Both the position numbers and the translations under genes were made by a program. The notes below the pieces were generated by a model. It had not been told where the DNA came from. It made no database searches and worked only from the letters and a program-made list of their open reading frames with translations. Positions 28,770 through 36,664 of a stretch of DNA of 64,000 nucleotides are shown here, piece by piece (position 1 is the first letter of the stretch; every line of letters starts with the position of its first letter). This DNA comes from Alphaproteobacteria bacterium. GTDB lineage: Bacteria > Pseudomonadota > Alphaproteobacteria > RF32 > CAG-239. The DNA is taken from the NCBI GenBank assembly GCA_017445475.1, contig JAFSUB010000009.1:1-64000 (forward strand), written 5' to 3'.

Positions 28770-29270
28770 ATGATGAAAAAAAACAACAATAAATATAGAA
28801 ACAATAACAACAATATGTATAATTTGAACTATCGCTTTGATAGTCTCAGTCCGGCAGGAAAATGTTCCGGTACGGCGCTTGATTTGATTAAGCGATACAA
28901 CGATCTTGCCAAAGAGGCACACTCGGGCGGAAACTATGTTGAGATGGAGGTTTTTCGCCAATATGCCGAGCATTATCGTAAAATTGTAACAGAGATTAAC
29001 GAACGCAAAAACAATGCGCAATCTCAACAGCCAAATCCTTCGCAGCAAGAGGCAGCACAGCCCTTTGAAGAAAAAACCGCCACAGATGAGAAAGAAAACT
29101 TAAACGCCGAAGAAGCCATCACGCAAAAACCGCTTTCTTACAAGAAAAAGACTCTTAAGATTGTTGAGGTTAAAGAAAGCGAAATTTTGCCCTCGGATGA
29201 AAAGCCTCAAACAAAAAAACGAACATACAGAAAAAAATCCGATGAACAGGCCGATGCGGCTGCCGTGTAA
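28770..29270 (+). CDS. DUF4167 domain protein
   Basis: 166 aa. An Asn-rich basic N-terminus (KKNNNKYRNNNNNMYN) is followed by GTALDLIKRYNDLAKEAHSGGNYVEMEVF and QYAEHYRKIV, the DUF4167 pattern, then a long charged tail of low complexity. The family is alphaproteobacterial, commonly next to prmC, and the basic N-terminus suggests RNA or nucleic acid binding; the function is not established. Two adjacent ATG codons (28770, 28773) are possible starts; no ribosome site is evident. The longer upstream frame is not supported. Confidence 0.85.
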   Translation: MMKKNNNKYRNNNNNMYNLNYRFDSLSPAGKCSGTALDLIKRYNDLAKEAHSGGNYVEMEVFRQYAEHYRKIVTEINERKNNAQSQQPNPSQQEAAQPFEEKTATDEKENLNAEEAITQKPLSYKKKTLKIVEVKESEILPSDEKPQTKKRTYRKKSDEQADAAAV

Positions 29271-29286
29271 GAGTTGACTATTTAAA

Positions 29287-30417
29287 ATGAGGCTCAAAAT
29301 GTTTTTTATCACGATGCTTGTTTTTGTTGTTATCGCGATTGGCGTAACGTATAAGGTTATGGTCGGATACACAAACTTCGGCTGGCCGGTGCGTTCGGCT
29401 GTTTTTTTGCTTCTCGGCGCGGCGTGGTTTTCGCCCCTTCTTATTCGGCTGATACGCAAATTGCCGCCGGCTTTTAACGGCACATTCTATGACATTTCAT
29501 ACAAAACGCTTTATTTTATGATGGGTTTGGCGCTTGTTTTGTTTTTGATGATTGTGGTGCGCGACATCATCTGGCAGATCATTTATTTTGTCTCAAAAAA
29601 TCAAAGCCTTAATCCGAATAATGTGCGTGCAATTAACATTTTGAACGTCATCACGCTCTCCTTTGCGCTTATCGTTTGTTTATACGGGGTTTATGAGGCG
29701 CACAAAGCACCCGAGGTTTACACGCTGAACATTCAGGACGCGCGCGTTAAAAAACCTGTGAACATTGTGGTTGCAAGCGATTTTCACATCAATCAGTCAA
29801 CGCCGGTGCGGCATATCAACAAAATCATTGCGCAAATCAACGCGCAAAATCCGGATTATGTTTTGCTTGTGGGCGACACAGCCGATGACGAGCCCGAACA
29901 TGCGCTCAAAAAAATTAAACACCTCAAGAAAATCCGCGCGAAAAAGGTTTATGTGAGTTTGGGCAATCACGAATATTATCACAGGCCATATTCTTGGATG
30001 GTGGCTTTTTTTGATTTGGGCTTTACGATTTTGCACAACAGCGGTGAAAAACTTGAAGATACGGGTGTTTTTGTTGCCGGTGTGCCTGATGTTGGTTCGG
30101 CAAGAGTTTCGTATGAACGTGCGTTTGAAGAGGTGGGTGATGAATATAAAATTTTGATGTCGCATTCGCCGTCTGATTTTAAAACGCTCAATCAGGATAT
30201 GTTTGACATTCAAGTTTCCGGACACACGCACGGCGGGCAGATTTTTCCGTTTCAATACATCACAAAACAGGTCAACGACGGCTATTTGAGCGGATTATAT
30301 CAAGAAAAAGCCAAACTTTTTGTTTCAAAGGGGGCGGGTTATTGGGGGCCGCCGATACGCCTTAACGCCGCACCGGATATTGCCGTTTTGAAATTGTCTC
30401 CGAAAAAAGAAAATTAA
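29287..30417 (+). CDS. Membrane-anchored metallophosphoesterase (YkuE/YaeI-like)
   Basis: 376 aa. About four hydrophobic segments in residues 1-135, then a calcineurin-like phosphoesterase domain with the metal motifs SDFHIN, VGDTADD, GNHEYY and SGHTHGGQ (the usual first motif is D-x-H, present). The domain would face one side of the inner membrane; substrates in the family include UDP-sugar lipids and cyclic nucleotides, so none can be assigned. Starts 16 nt after the DUF4167 gene. It overlaps the end of the convergent hypothetical gene by 4 nt. Confidence 0.9.
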   Translation: MRLKMFFITMLVFVVIAIGVTYKVMVGYTNFGWPVRSAVFLLLGAAWFSPLLIRLIRKLPPAFNGTFYDISYKTLYFMMGLALVLFLMIVVRDIIWQIIYFVSKNQSLNPNNVRAINILNVITLSFALIVCLYGVYEAHKAPEVYTLNIQDARVKKPVNIVVASDFHINQSTPVRHINKIIAQINAQNPDYVLLVGDTADDEPEHALKKIKHLKKIRAKKVYVSLGNHEYYHRPYSWMVAFFDLGFTILHNSGEKLEDTGVFVAGVPDVGSARVSYERAFEEVGDEYKILMSHSPSDFKTLNQDMFDIQVSGHTHGGQIFPFQYITKQVNDGYLSGLYQEKAKLFVSKGAGYWGPPIRLNAAPDIAVLKLSPKKEN

Positions 30418-30866
30418 GCATTTTTGAGCATTGATTTGAAAGTGTTTTCAGCCAAACTGATTTGCTCTCGCGAGAGCGTTTGGTTTAAGGGCAGTTTAGG
30501 CTTTAAAACCAAATTAACAAGACAAAGAAGCAGCTTTTCCTGAACAAGGTTCAAAAATCTTTCTTTTGTCGGTTCTCTTTTGTCGTATAGCATTTCCAAG
30601 AAAGCTTGCCGCCGGCAACAGCTAACAATGTTTTCCTTTAAGTTTTGCGTTTGGTGGGGCATTGTTTGCCTGTTATTGTCAATAACGCACAAAGAATCAA
30701 TCACCTTTTGATAAGGCTCAAATTCAGGATATTTCAAAACTTTAAGGCCATTTAAATCGACAATTTCGAAAAGGTCAAAGTCCATAATTTTATCAAGCTT
30801 TGTTTTGTGTCGAGCAAACAAAGCGCTCATTGGGTCCAATTTTTCGGTGTTTTTCTTTTCAAACAT
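30414..30866 (-). CDS. Hypothetical protein, 150 aa
   Basis: Not recognised. Soluble, mixed charge, no signal peptide or membrane helix. It contains a central NIVSCCRRQAFLEMLYDKREPTKERF and a C-terminal helix-rich half (LLLCLVNLVLKPKLPLNQ). Divergent from clpP with a 117-nt AT-rich spacer, convergent with the phosphoesterase gene. The long clean frame with the same codon style as neighbours supports a real gene. Confidence 0.65.
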   Translation of the reverse strand: MFEKKNTEKLDPMSALFARHKTKLDKIMDFDLFEIVDLNGLKVLKYPEFEPYQKVIDSLCVIDNNRQTMPHQTQNLKENIVSCCRRQAFLEMLYDKREPTKERFLNLVQEKLLLCLVNLVLKPKLPLNQTLSREQISLAENTFKSMLKNA

Positions 30867-30983
30867 ATTTGTTTCTGCTTTTTTAACGCGTTCAAACTGA
30901 AAAATAATATTTTTATTTACAATTTGTTGATTAAATATAGAATATATTTGTTAAAAAATCGTAATTGCTGAAGGATAAGGAAG

Positions 30984-31607
30984 ATGATAAAAAACGGTGC
31001 TCAAATTTATGACAATTCGCTCATTCCGATGGTTGTGGAACAAACTTCAAAAGGAGAGCGTTCCTTTGACATATATTCAAGACTCTTAAAAGAGCGAATC
31101 ATTTTTTTAACAGGCGAGGTGAATGACGAAGTTTCGTCTCTTGTATGCGCACAACTTTTGTTTTTAGAATCGGAAGATCCGAAAAAAGACATCTTTTTAT
31201 ACATCAACTCTCCGGGCGGTGTCATTACTTCAGGAATGGCCATCTATGACACAATGCAATATGTTTCGTGCGATGTTTCAACGCTTTGCATCGGGCAGGC
31301 ATGTTCCATGGGTTCGTTTTTGCTTGCAGGCGGCGCAAAGGGCAAGCGTTTTTCACTGCCTCATTCGCAGATTATGATTCATCAGCCCTCCGGCGGCGCA
31401 AAAGGCCAAGCGGCGGACATTGAAATTCAGGCCAAGCTTATTTTGGATATGCGCAAACGTTTGAATGAAATTTATGCCTTAAACACGGGACAATCTCTTA
31501 AGGTCATTGAAAAAGCGATGGACAGAGATAATTTTATGACACCGATTGAGGCAAAAAAGTTCGGTTTGATTGATGAGATTGTTTCGAACCGCCTTAAAAC
31601 AAAATAG
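30984..31607 (+). CDS. clpP: ATP-dependent Clp protease proteolytic subunit
   Basis: 207 aa. Catalytic Ser in [14 protein letters not shown], His in [14 protein letters not shown] and Asp in [25 protein letters not shown] opens the fold. Forms the tetradecameric peptidase chamber fed by ClpX. AAGGATAAGGAAG precedes the ATG. clpX follows after 10 nt, so the two are one operon and likely heat-shock controlled. Confidence 0.98.
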   Translation: MIKNGAQIYDNSLIPMVVEQTSKGERSFDIYSRLLKERIIFLTGEVNDEVSSLVCAQLLFLESEDPKKDIFLYINSPGGVITSGMAIYDTMQYVSCDVSTLCIGQACSMGSFLLAGGAKGKRFSLPHSQIMIHQPSGGAKGQAADIEIQAKLILDMRKRLNEIYALNTGQSLKVIEKAMDRDNFMTPIEAKKFGLIDEIVSNRLKTK

Positions 31608-31617
31608 GAAAGAAAAA

Positions 31618-32874
31618 ATGACAGATAAAGAAAATGAAAATGCAACGCTCTGCTGTTCTTTTTGCGGCAAAAGCCAAAACGAAGTGAAAAAGCTGATTGC
31701 CGGACGCGGGGTTTATATTTGTGACGAGTGCATAGATGTTTGCATCAACATTGTTGCCGACGAATTGCGCCAAGAAAAATCGAACGCTCCGATATTTGAA
31801 GGTGCGCTTCCCACCCCTTCGAAAATTAAAGAATTTTTAGATCAATATGTCATTGGCCAGGACGAGGCCAAAAAAGTTTTGTCTGTCGCGGTTTATAACC
31901 ACTACAAACGCCTAAACTGTAAAACAGAACACAAAGATGTTGAGGTTTCAAAATCAAACGTCATTCTCATCGGCCCGACAGGTTCGGGCAAAACGCTTTT
32001 GGCACAAACGCTTGCACGCATTTTGGACGTGCCGTTTGCCATATCTGATGCCACAACTTTAACCGAGGCTGGTTATGTCGGAGAAGATGTCGAAAACATC
32101 ATCTTAAAGCTGGTTCAGGCAGCAGATTATGACATTGAAGAAGCTGAACGCGGTATTGTGTATATTGATGAAATTGATAAAATCACGCGCAAAACAGACG
32201 GCCCATCGATTACGCGCGATGTTTCGGGCGAGGGCGTTCAACAGGCGCTTTTGAAAATTATTGAAGGGACAATTGCCAATGTTCCGCCGCAGGGCGGGCG
32301 AAAACACCCTCAGCAGGAATTTTTGCACGTGGACACAACAAACATTCTGTTTATTTGCGGTGGGGCGTTTGCCGGACTTGAAAAAATCATTGAAAAACGC
32401 GGAAAAGACACTTCCATCGGTTTCGGTGCAAAAGTTTCGAGCAAAGACAGTTCGGGCATCGGCACGGTTTTAAAAGATGTGCAATCCGAAGATTTGCTCA
32501 AATACGGTCTTATTCCTGAAATTATCGGTCGCTTGCCGATTATTGCCACGTTAAATGATTTGGATGAACAAGCCTTGATGAAGGTTTTAACCGAGCCGAA
32601 AAATGCTTTGCTTAAGCAATATGCGGCGCTGTTTGATATGGAAAACGTGAAGCTGACCATAACCGATGAGGCAATGCGCGCCATTGCCAAAATGGCGATT
32701 GAAAAGAAGACAGGCGCGCGGGGTTTGCGTGCCATTATGGAAGGCATTTTGCTTGATTTGATGTATGAAATTCCCGATATGAAAGGCGTCAGCGAGGTTG
32801 TGATTAACGAAAAAGTCATTGAAAAAAAGGCAAAGCCTGTTTTGGTTCATAAAACAAAAAGCAAAAGCGCCTAA
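31618..32874 (+). CDS. clpX: ATP-dependent Clp protease ATP-binding subunit ClpX
   Basis: 418 aa. N-terminal zinc-binding domain with CSFCGKSQ and CDECIDVC, then AAA+ with Walker [13 protein letters not shown], Walker [11 protein letters not shown], sensor and GARGLRA motif, and the pore and IGF-type loop in the region [11 protein letters not shown] that docks ClpP. Unfolds tagged substrates. ATG 31618 after TAGGAAAGAAAAA; the longer frame overlaps clpP. lon does not follow, unlike in many alphaproteobacteria. Confidence 0.98.
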   Translation: MTDKENENATLCCSFCGKSQNEVKKLIAGRGVYICDECIDVCINIVADELRQEKSNAPIFEGALPTPSKIKEFLDQYVIGQDEAKKVLSVAVYNHYKRLNCKTEHKDVEVSKSNVILIGPTGSGKTLLAQTLARILDVPFAISDATTLTEAGYVGEDVENIILKLVQAADYDIEEAERGIVYIDEIDKITRKTDGPSITRDVSGEGVQQALLKIIEGTIANVPPQGGRKHPQQEFLHVDTTNILFICGGAFAGLEKIIEKRGKDTSIGFGAKVSSKDSSGIGTVLKDVQSEDLLKYGLIPEIIGRLPIIATLNDLDEQALMKVLTEPKNALLKQYAALFDMENVKLTITDEAMRAIAKMAIEKKTGARGLRAIMEGILLDLMYEIPDMKGVSEVVINEKVIEKKAKPVLVHKTKSKSA

Positions 32875-32879
32875 GTGTT

Positions 32880-34226
32880 TCATAAATCAGCGATAATTTC
32901 TTCAGTAACTTTTTTTGCATCGCCGTAAAGCATCATTGTGTTTTCGGCAAAAAAGAGCGGATTTTGAGCGCCCGAATAGCCTGTGCCGCTTGAGCGCTTT
33001 ACAAAAAAGACCGTTTTTGCCTTAAAAACATCTAATACGGGCATACCGAAAAGCGGCGAAGAAGGATCTGTTTTTGCTGCTGGGTTTGTGATGTCGTTAG
33101 CACCCACCACATAAGCCACATCGGCTGTTTCAAAATCAGGATTGATGTCATCAAGCAAAAACACTTTGTCATAGTCAATTTTTGCTTCGGCAAGCAAAAC
33201 GTTCATATGACCGGGCATACGGCCCGCAACGGGATGAATGGCAAACTTCACCCGAACGTGATATTTGTTTTCCAAAATACCGGCAAGAGTTTTAAGGGCG
33301 TGTTGTGCGCCGGACACGGCCATACCGTAGCCCGGAACAATAATAACCAAGTTTGCGTTCTGCATTAAAAAAGCCGCATCGGCAGGGCTTGAAACCTTTG
33401 CAATTTGATTTGTTTGTGCAAGTTTTTGCTTGTTTTGACCGCCACCAAAAAACACTTGACTAACGCTCTTATTCATAGCCTTTGTCATTTTGTGCGACAA
33501 AACAAGGCCGCTCGTGCCGACAATTGCACCCGTGATAATCAAGACAATGTTTGAAAACGAAAAACCAATAGCAGACGCGGCAAAGCCCGAACAGGAATTT
33601 AAAAGCGAAATGACGATGGGCATATCCGCTCCACCGACGCCAAAAGTGAGTCCGAAACCGAACACCAAACTTGCCGCAGAAAGCATCAAAAGGGCATTTG
33701 TTTGGTGATAAACGGCAAACAATGCCCAAAAAAAGATGGTGGCCGCAAAACTTAAAATGGTGATGAAATGGCGCAATTTCACAAACTGATCGGGCAAAAA
33801 ATTTGGTGCCTGAAATTTTACATAAGCCACCATCGAACCCGAAAAAGCAATGCCGCCTGCGGTTATGCCCAAAGCCAAATCAAAAGAGTAACCTTTGCCG
33901 CCGACAAGCTGTGCCAAAGCCACCAAGACGGAAGACAAACCGCCGAAACCATTTAAAAGCGCAATCATTTGCGCCAGCTTTGTAATTTGAACTTTGTTTG
34001 CCCAAAAAACACCGACGAGCGCCGCCAAAAGACCAAACAGCAAAATGCCCAAATCATTTCGTGTGGGCAAAACAAGAAGCGTTGCAAAAACGGCCAAAAC
34101 CATACCCGATATGCCGAAATTATTTCCGCGCAACGCGGTTTTGGGTGTTGCCAAGCCTTGGGTGGCGCCGATAAACAAAAGAGCAGATATAAAATAGATG
34201 ATGTAAAGCAGATTGTGCGCAATCAT
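32880..34226 (-). CDS. pntB: NAD(P) transhydrogenase subunit beta
   Basis: 448 aa. Eight or nine membrane helices in the first ~260 residues, then the NADP(H)-binding domain III with VPGYGMAVSGAQHAL, HPVAGRMPGHMNVLLAEA and VGANDITNPAA. Couples proton entry to hydride transfer from NADH to NADP+. It overlaps pntAb by 4 nt and is the last gene of a three-gene operon laid out like that of Rhodospirillum rubrum. Confidence 0.97.
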   Translation of the reverse strand: MIAHNLLYIIYFISALLFIGATQGLATPKTALRGNNFGISGMVLAVFATLLVLPTRNDLGILLFGLLAALVGVFWANKVQITKLAQMIALLNGFGGLSSVLVALAQLVGGKGYSFDLALGITAGGIAFSGSMVAYVKFQAPNFLPDQFVKLRHFITILSFAATIFFWALFAVYHQTNALLMLSAASLVFGFGLTFGVGGADMPIVISLLNSCSGFAASAIGFSFSNIVLIITGAIVGTSGLVLSHKMTKAMNKSVSQVFFGGGQNKQKLAQTNQIAKVSSPADAAFLMQNANLVIIVPGYGMAVSGAQHALKTLAGILENKYHVRVKFAIHPVAGRMPGHMNVLLAEAKIDYDKVFLLDDINPDFETADVAYVVGANDITNPAAKTDPSSPLFGMPVLDVFKAKTVFFVKRSSGTGYSGAQNPLFFAENTMMLYGDAKKVTEEIIADL

Positions 34227-34510
34227 TTTTCTTTCCTTTTTTTAAACAAACGAAGCATTCGCCACGAAATCACAAAACCGCCGAAAATATTAAGGCTTGC
34301 AAAAAACACCCCGAAAAGGCTGATGATTTCTTGTGTGTTGAAACCGTTGGCATAAGCGGCACTTGACAGTGCGCCGATGATGACAATGCCCGAAATGGCG
34401 TTTGAAACGCTCATTAAGGGCGAATGAAGGGCCGGCGTAACGTCTTTGGCAATCAAAATACCGATGAGGCAGGACAAAACAAAAATGCTGATTAAAAAAA
34501 GGGTGGTCAT
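34223..34510 (-). CDS. pntAb: NAD(P) transhydrogenase subunit alpha part 2
   Basis: 95 aa, nearly all membrane: three hydrophobic helices (LFLISIFVLSCLIGILI, SVSNAISGIVIIGALSS, IISLFGVFFASLNIFGGF) with the conserved HSPLMSVSNAISG. It is the membrane part that is fused to PntA in E. coli. Start 34510 overlaps the end of pntAa by 4 nt; the longer frame upstream is inside pntAa. Confidence 0.95.
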   Translation of the reverse strand: MTTLFLISIFVLSCLIGILIAKDVTPALHSPLMSVSNAISGIVIIGALSSAAYANGFNTQEIISLFGVFFASLNIFGGFVISWRMLRLFKKRKEK

Positions 34511-35505
34511 CTGATTTTTCCTCTTAAAAAACCGCCAAAACAAATGCAAACCGCCGAAAAAAGTTCATCTTCAAAATCAGCATGCTCGGAAAAAAAGTCA
34601 AAAGCGCTTAAAAAATGATACACATTGTTTGCAAACAAAAAACTTGCAGATTGGGCAATTTTGCGTTCAAAAAACCTGTCTTGGGCAAAAAAGATGTCTG
34701 GCCTGTCATCGCTTTTTTCGATATTTGCACCGGATAAATCGATGGCAACGGCGCCAAAGGGAAGCAAATTGAAATGGGCTTTATCAATCAAAAGGGGCGC
34801 TTTTTTTCCGTAAGAAAATGCACATGTTATCAAAATATCGCTTGTCGGGAGTTCTTCAAAAAAGTTTTGCGTAAATTTTGCACCGACCGATTGCACTTCG
34901 CTCATTGTTTCCTGCCTGATATCGCTTGCAATGACGTTTGCGCCCATACGTTTTAAGCTTGAGGCCGCCTGCAAACCGGCCACACCCGCACCGACAACAA
35001 GCGCTTGAGCAGGAGGCAAAGTTCCTGCCGCTGTCATCAAAAGCGGAACGCTTTTATTTAAGCAGTCTATGGCAAACAGGGCCGCTTTATAGCCGGCAAG
35101 TGCCGATTGAGAAGATAAAACATCCATACTTTGCGCGCGTGAGATTCTGGGCATTTTGCTCAAATCAATAAGGCCGATGTCTGATTGCACAAGCTCTTTA
35201 AGCTGTGCTTGCGCAAAAGAAAGCCCTAAATTGCCGATAAACCACTGATTTTTACGAAACGCCGAAAAATCTTGCTCTGCCGGCGCGCCGACAGATAAGA
35301 TGATGTCAGATGTCAAAACCTCGCCGCGGTCTTTGATGTGTGCGCCGGCTTTTTGATAAAGCAAATCGCTAAAACCGGCTTTTGAGCCGCACAAAGTTTC
35401 GCACAAAACTTTGTGGCCGGCTTTAACATATTTTTGAACCGTTTGCGGTGTGGCCGACACGCGCGTTTCGCCATCAAAAGAATCGTTTAAAACACCAATA
35501 TTCAT
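34507..35505 (-). CDS. pntAa: NAD(P) transhydrogenase subunit alpha part 1
   Basis: 332 aa soluble NAD(H)-binding domain I. ETRVSATPQTVQKYVKAGH, RISRAQSMDVLSSQSALAGYKA and the Rossmann loop VVGAGVAGLQAASSLKRMGA are the family blocks. Slightly shorter than usual, with the C-terminal part trimmed. ATG 35505 is preferred; a TTG five codons upstream is possible. First gene of pntAa-pntAb-pntB, with 4-nt overlaps throughout. Confidence 0.95.
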   Translation of the reverse strand: MNIGVLNDSFDGETRVSATPQTVQKYVKAGHKVLCETLCGSKAGFSDLLYQKAGAHIKDRGEVLTSDIILSVGAPAEQDFSAFRKNQWFIGNLGLSFAQAQLKELVQSDIGLIDLSKMPRISRAQSMDVLSSQSALAGYKAALFAIDCLNKSVPLLMTAAGTLPPAQALVVGAGVAGLQAASSLKRMGANVIASDIRQETMSEVQSVGAKFTQNFFEELPTSDILITCAFSYGKKAPLLIDKAHFNLLPFGAVAIDLSGANIEKSDDRPDIFFAQDRFFERKIAQSASFLFANNVYHFLSAFDFFSEHADFEDELFSAVCICFGGFLRGKIR

Positions 35506-35588
35506 TTTTTTCTCATTCAAAAACAGGTTGTCAATGATATTTTAATATAATCGCGGTTTTGTATAAATAAACGTCGGGAGATTTTTGA

Positions 35589-36143
35589 ATGCGTGTTTTG
35601 CTTGATTTGTTTTTTTGCTTTTTTAAAACGGGCTTGTTTACCTTTGGCGGCGGGTATGCGATGCTTGCAATCTTAAAGGATGAGCTGACCGATAAGAAAA
35701 AATGGATCAGCAATGACGAACTGATGAACTTTTTTGCACTTTCACAATGCACCCCCGATGTGATTGCCATCAATATTGCAACATTTTGCGGCTATAAGCT
35801 CAAAAAAACGGCGGGGGCCGTTGCGGCAACTTTGGGGGTTGTTACGCCGTCTGTCATCATTATTTTGCTGATTGCATCGCTCTTTAAGCATATGATGGAA
35901 AATCCGAACGTGGTGCATATTTTAAACGGTGTGCGCATCGGTGTTGTCGCGCTTCTTTGCAAAATTATGTTTGATTTGCTTGCAAAAATATGGCAGAAAA
36001 ACCTTAAAAAAGGACTTTCCTGCGCCATTTTTTGTGTGGCGCTTGTCGAGCTGTTTGTCTTTAAGCTTTCCGCTGTGTTGGTTGTGCTGAGCGCAATTGG
36101 TTTATATGGTCTTGACATTTGCTTTAAAAGGGTTAAAAAATGA
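35589..36143 (+). CDS. Chromate transporter family protein, first half (short CHR)
   Basis: 184 aa membrane protein with the CHR block FTFGGGYAMLAIL and QCTPDVIAINIATFCGY, about five or six helices. Short CHR proteins work as pairs of opposite orientation in the membrane. A GGGAG site precedes the ATG. It overlaps the next gene by 4 nt. Some CHR proteins export chromate in exchange for sulfate, but the natural substrate here is not shown. Divergent from pntAa. Confidence 0.88.
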   Translation: MRVLLDLFFCFFKTGLFTFGGGYAMLAILKDELTDKKKWISNDELMNFFALSQCTPDVIAINIATFCGYKLKKTAGAVAATLGVVTPSVIIILLIASLFKHMMENPNVVHILNGVRIGVVALLCKIMFDLLAKIWQKNLKKGLSCAIFCVALVELFVFKLSAVLVVLSAIGLYGLDICFKRVKK

Positions 36144-36658
36144 TATACATCACATTGTTTTATCAATTTTTTTTAATCGGACTTTTTGCCATCGGCGGCG
36201 GTGCCGCAACAATTCCCTTTTTGTTTGACTTAAGCAAAAAATACGGCTGGTTTTCTGTTTTTCAGCTTTCGGATATGATAGCTATTTCCGAATCAACACC
36301 GGGAGCTGTCGGGGTGAATATGGCAACCTTTGCCGGTTTTCAGGCTGGCGGATTTTTGGGCGGCGTTGTTGCAACGCTTGGTCTTATTTGCCCTTCTGTT
36401 ATAGTGATTGTTGCTGTTTCGAAGCTTATGATGAAGTTTCAATCAAAAGAGGGTATAGACAGTTTTTTCAATGCGCTTCAGGTTGCGGCAACAGCGCTCA
36501 TTTTGTTTGCCGCTTACCATATTGCGGCCTTATGTGGCGATAACATCTTAAATTTTGTGGTTTTCGCTCTTGTTTTAACCTTAATGTTTGTCTGTCCGAA
36601 AAGTGCCATATTTTATCTTGTCCTTTCGGGCATACTTGGTATGGTCTTAAAATTGTGA
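36140..36658 (+). CDS. Chromate transporter family protein, second half (short CHR)
   Basis: 172 aa, paralogous to the preceding protein: FAIGGGAATIPFL aligns with FTFGGGYAMLAIL, and ESTPGAVGVNMATFAGF with QCTPDVIAINIATFCGY. The ATGA overlap means the two halves are translated together and presumably form a heterodimer. Convergent with polA, with six bases between them. Confidence 0.88.
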   Translation: MIYITLFYQFFLIGLFAIGGGAATIPFLFDLSKKYGWFSVFQLSDMIAISESTPGAVGVNMATFAGFQAGGFLGGVVATLGLICPSVIVIVAVSKLMMKFQSKEGIDSFFNALQVAATALILFAAYHIAALCGDNILNFVVFALVLTLMFVCPKSAIFYLVLSGILGMVLKL

Positions 36659-36664
36659 AACTTT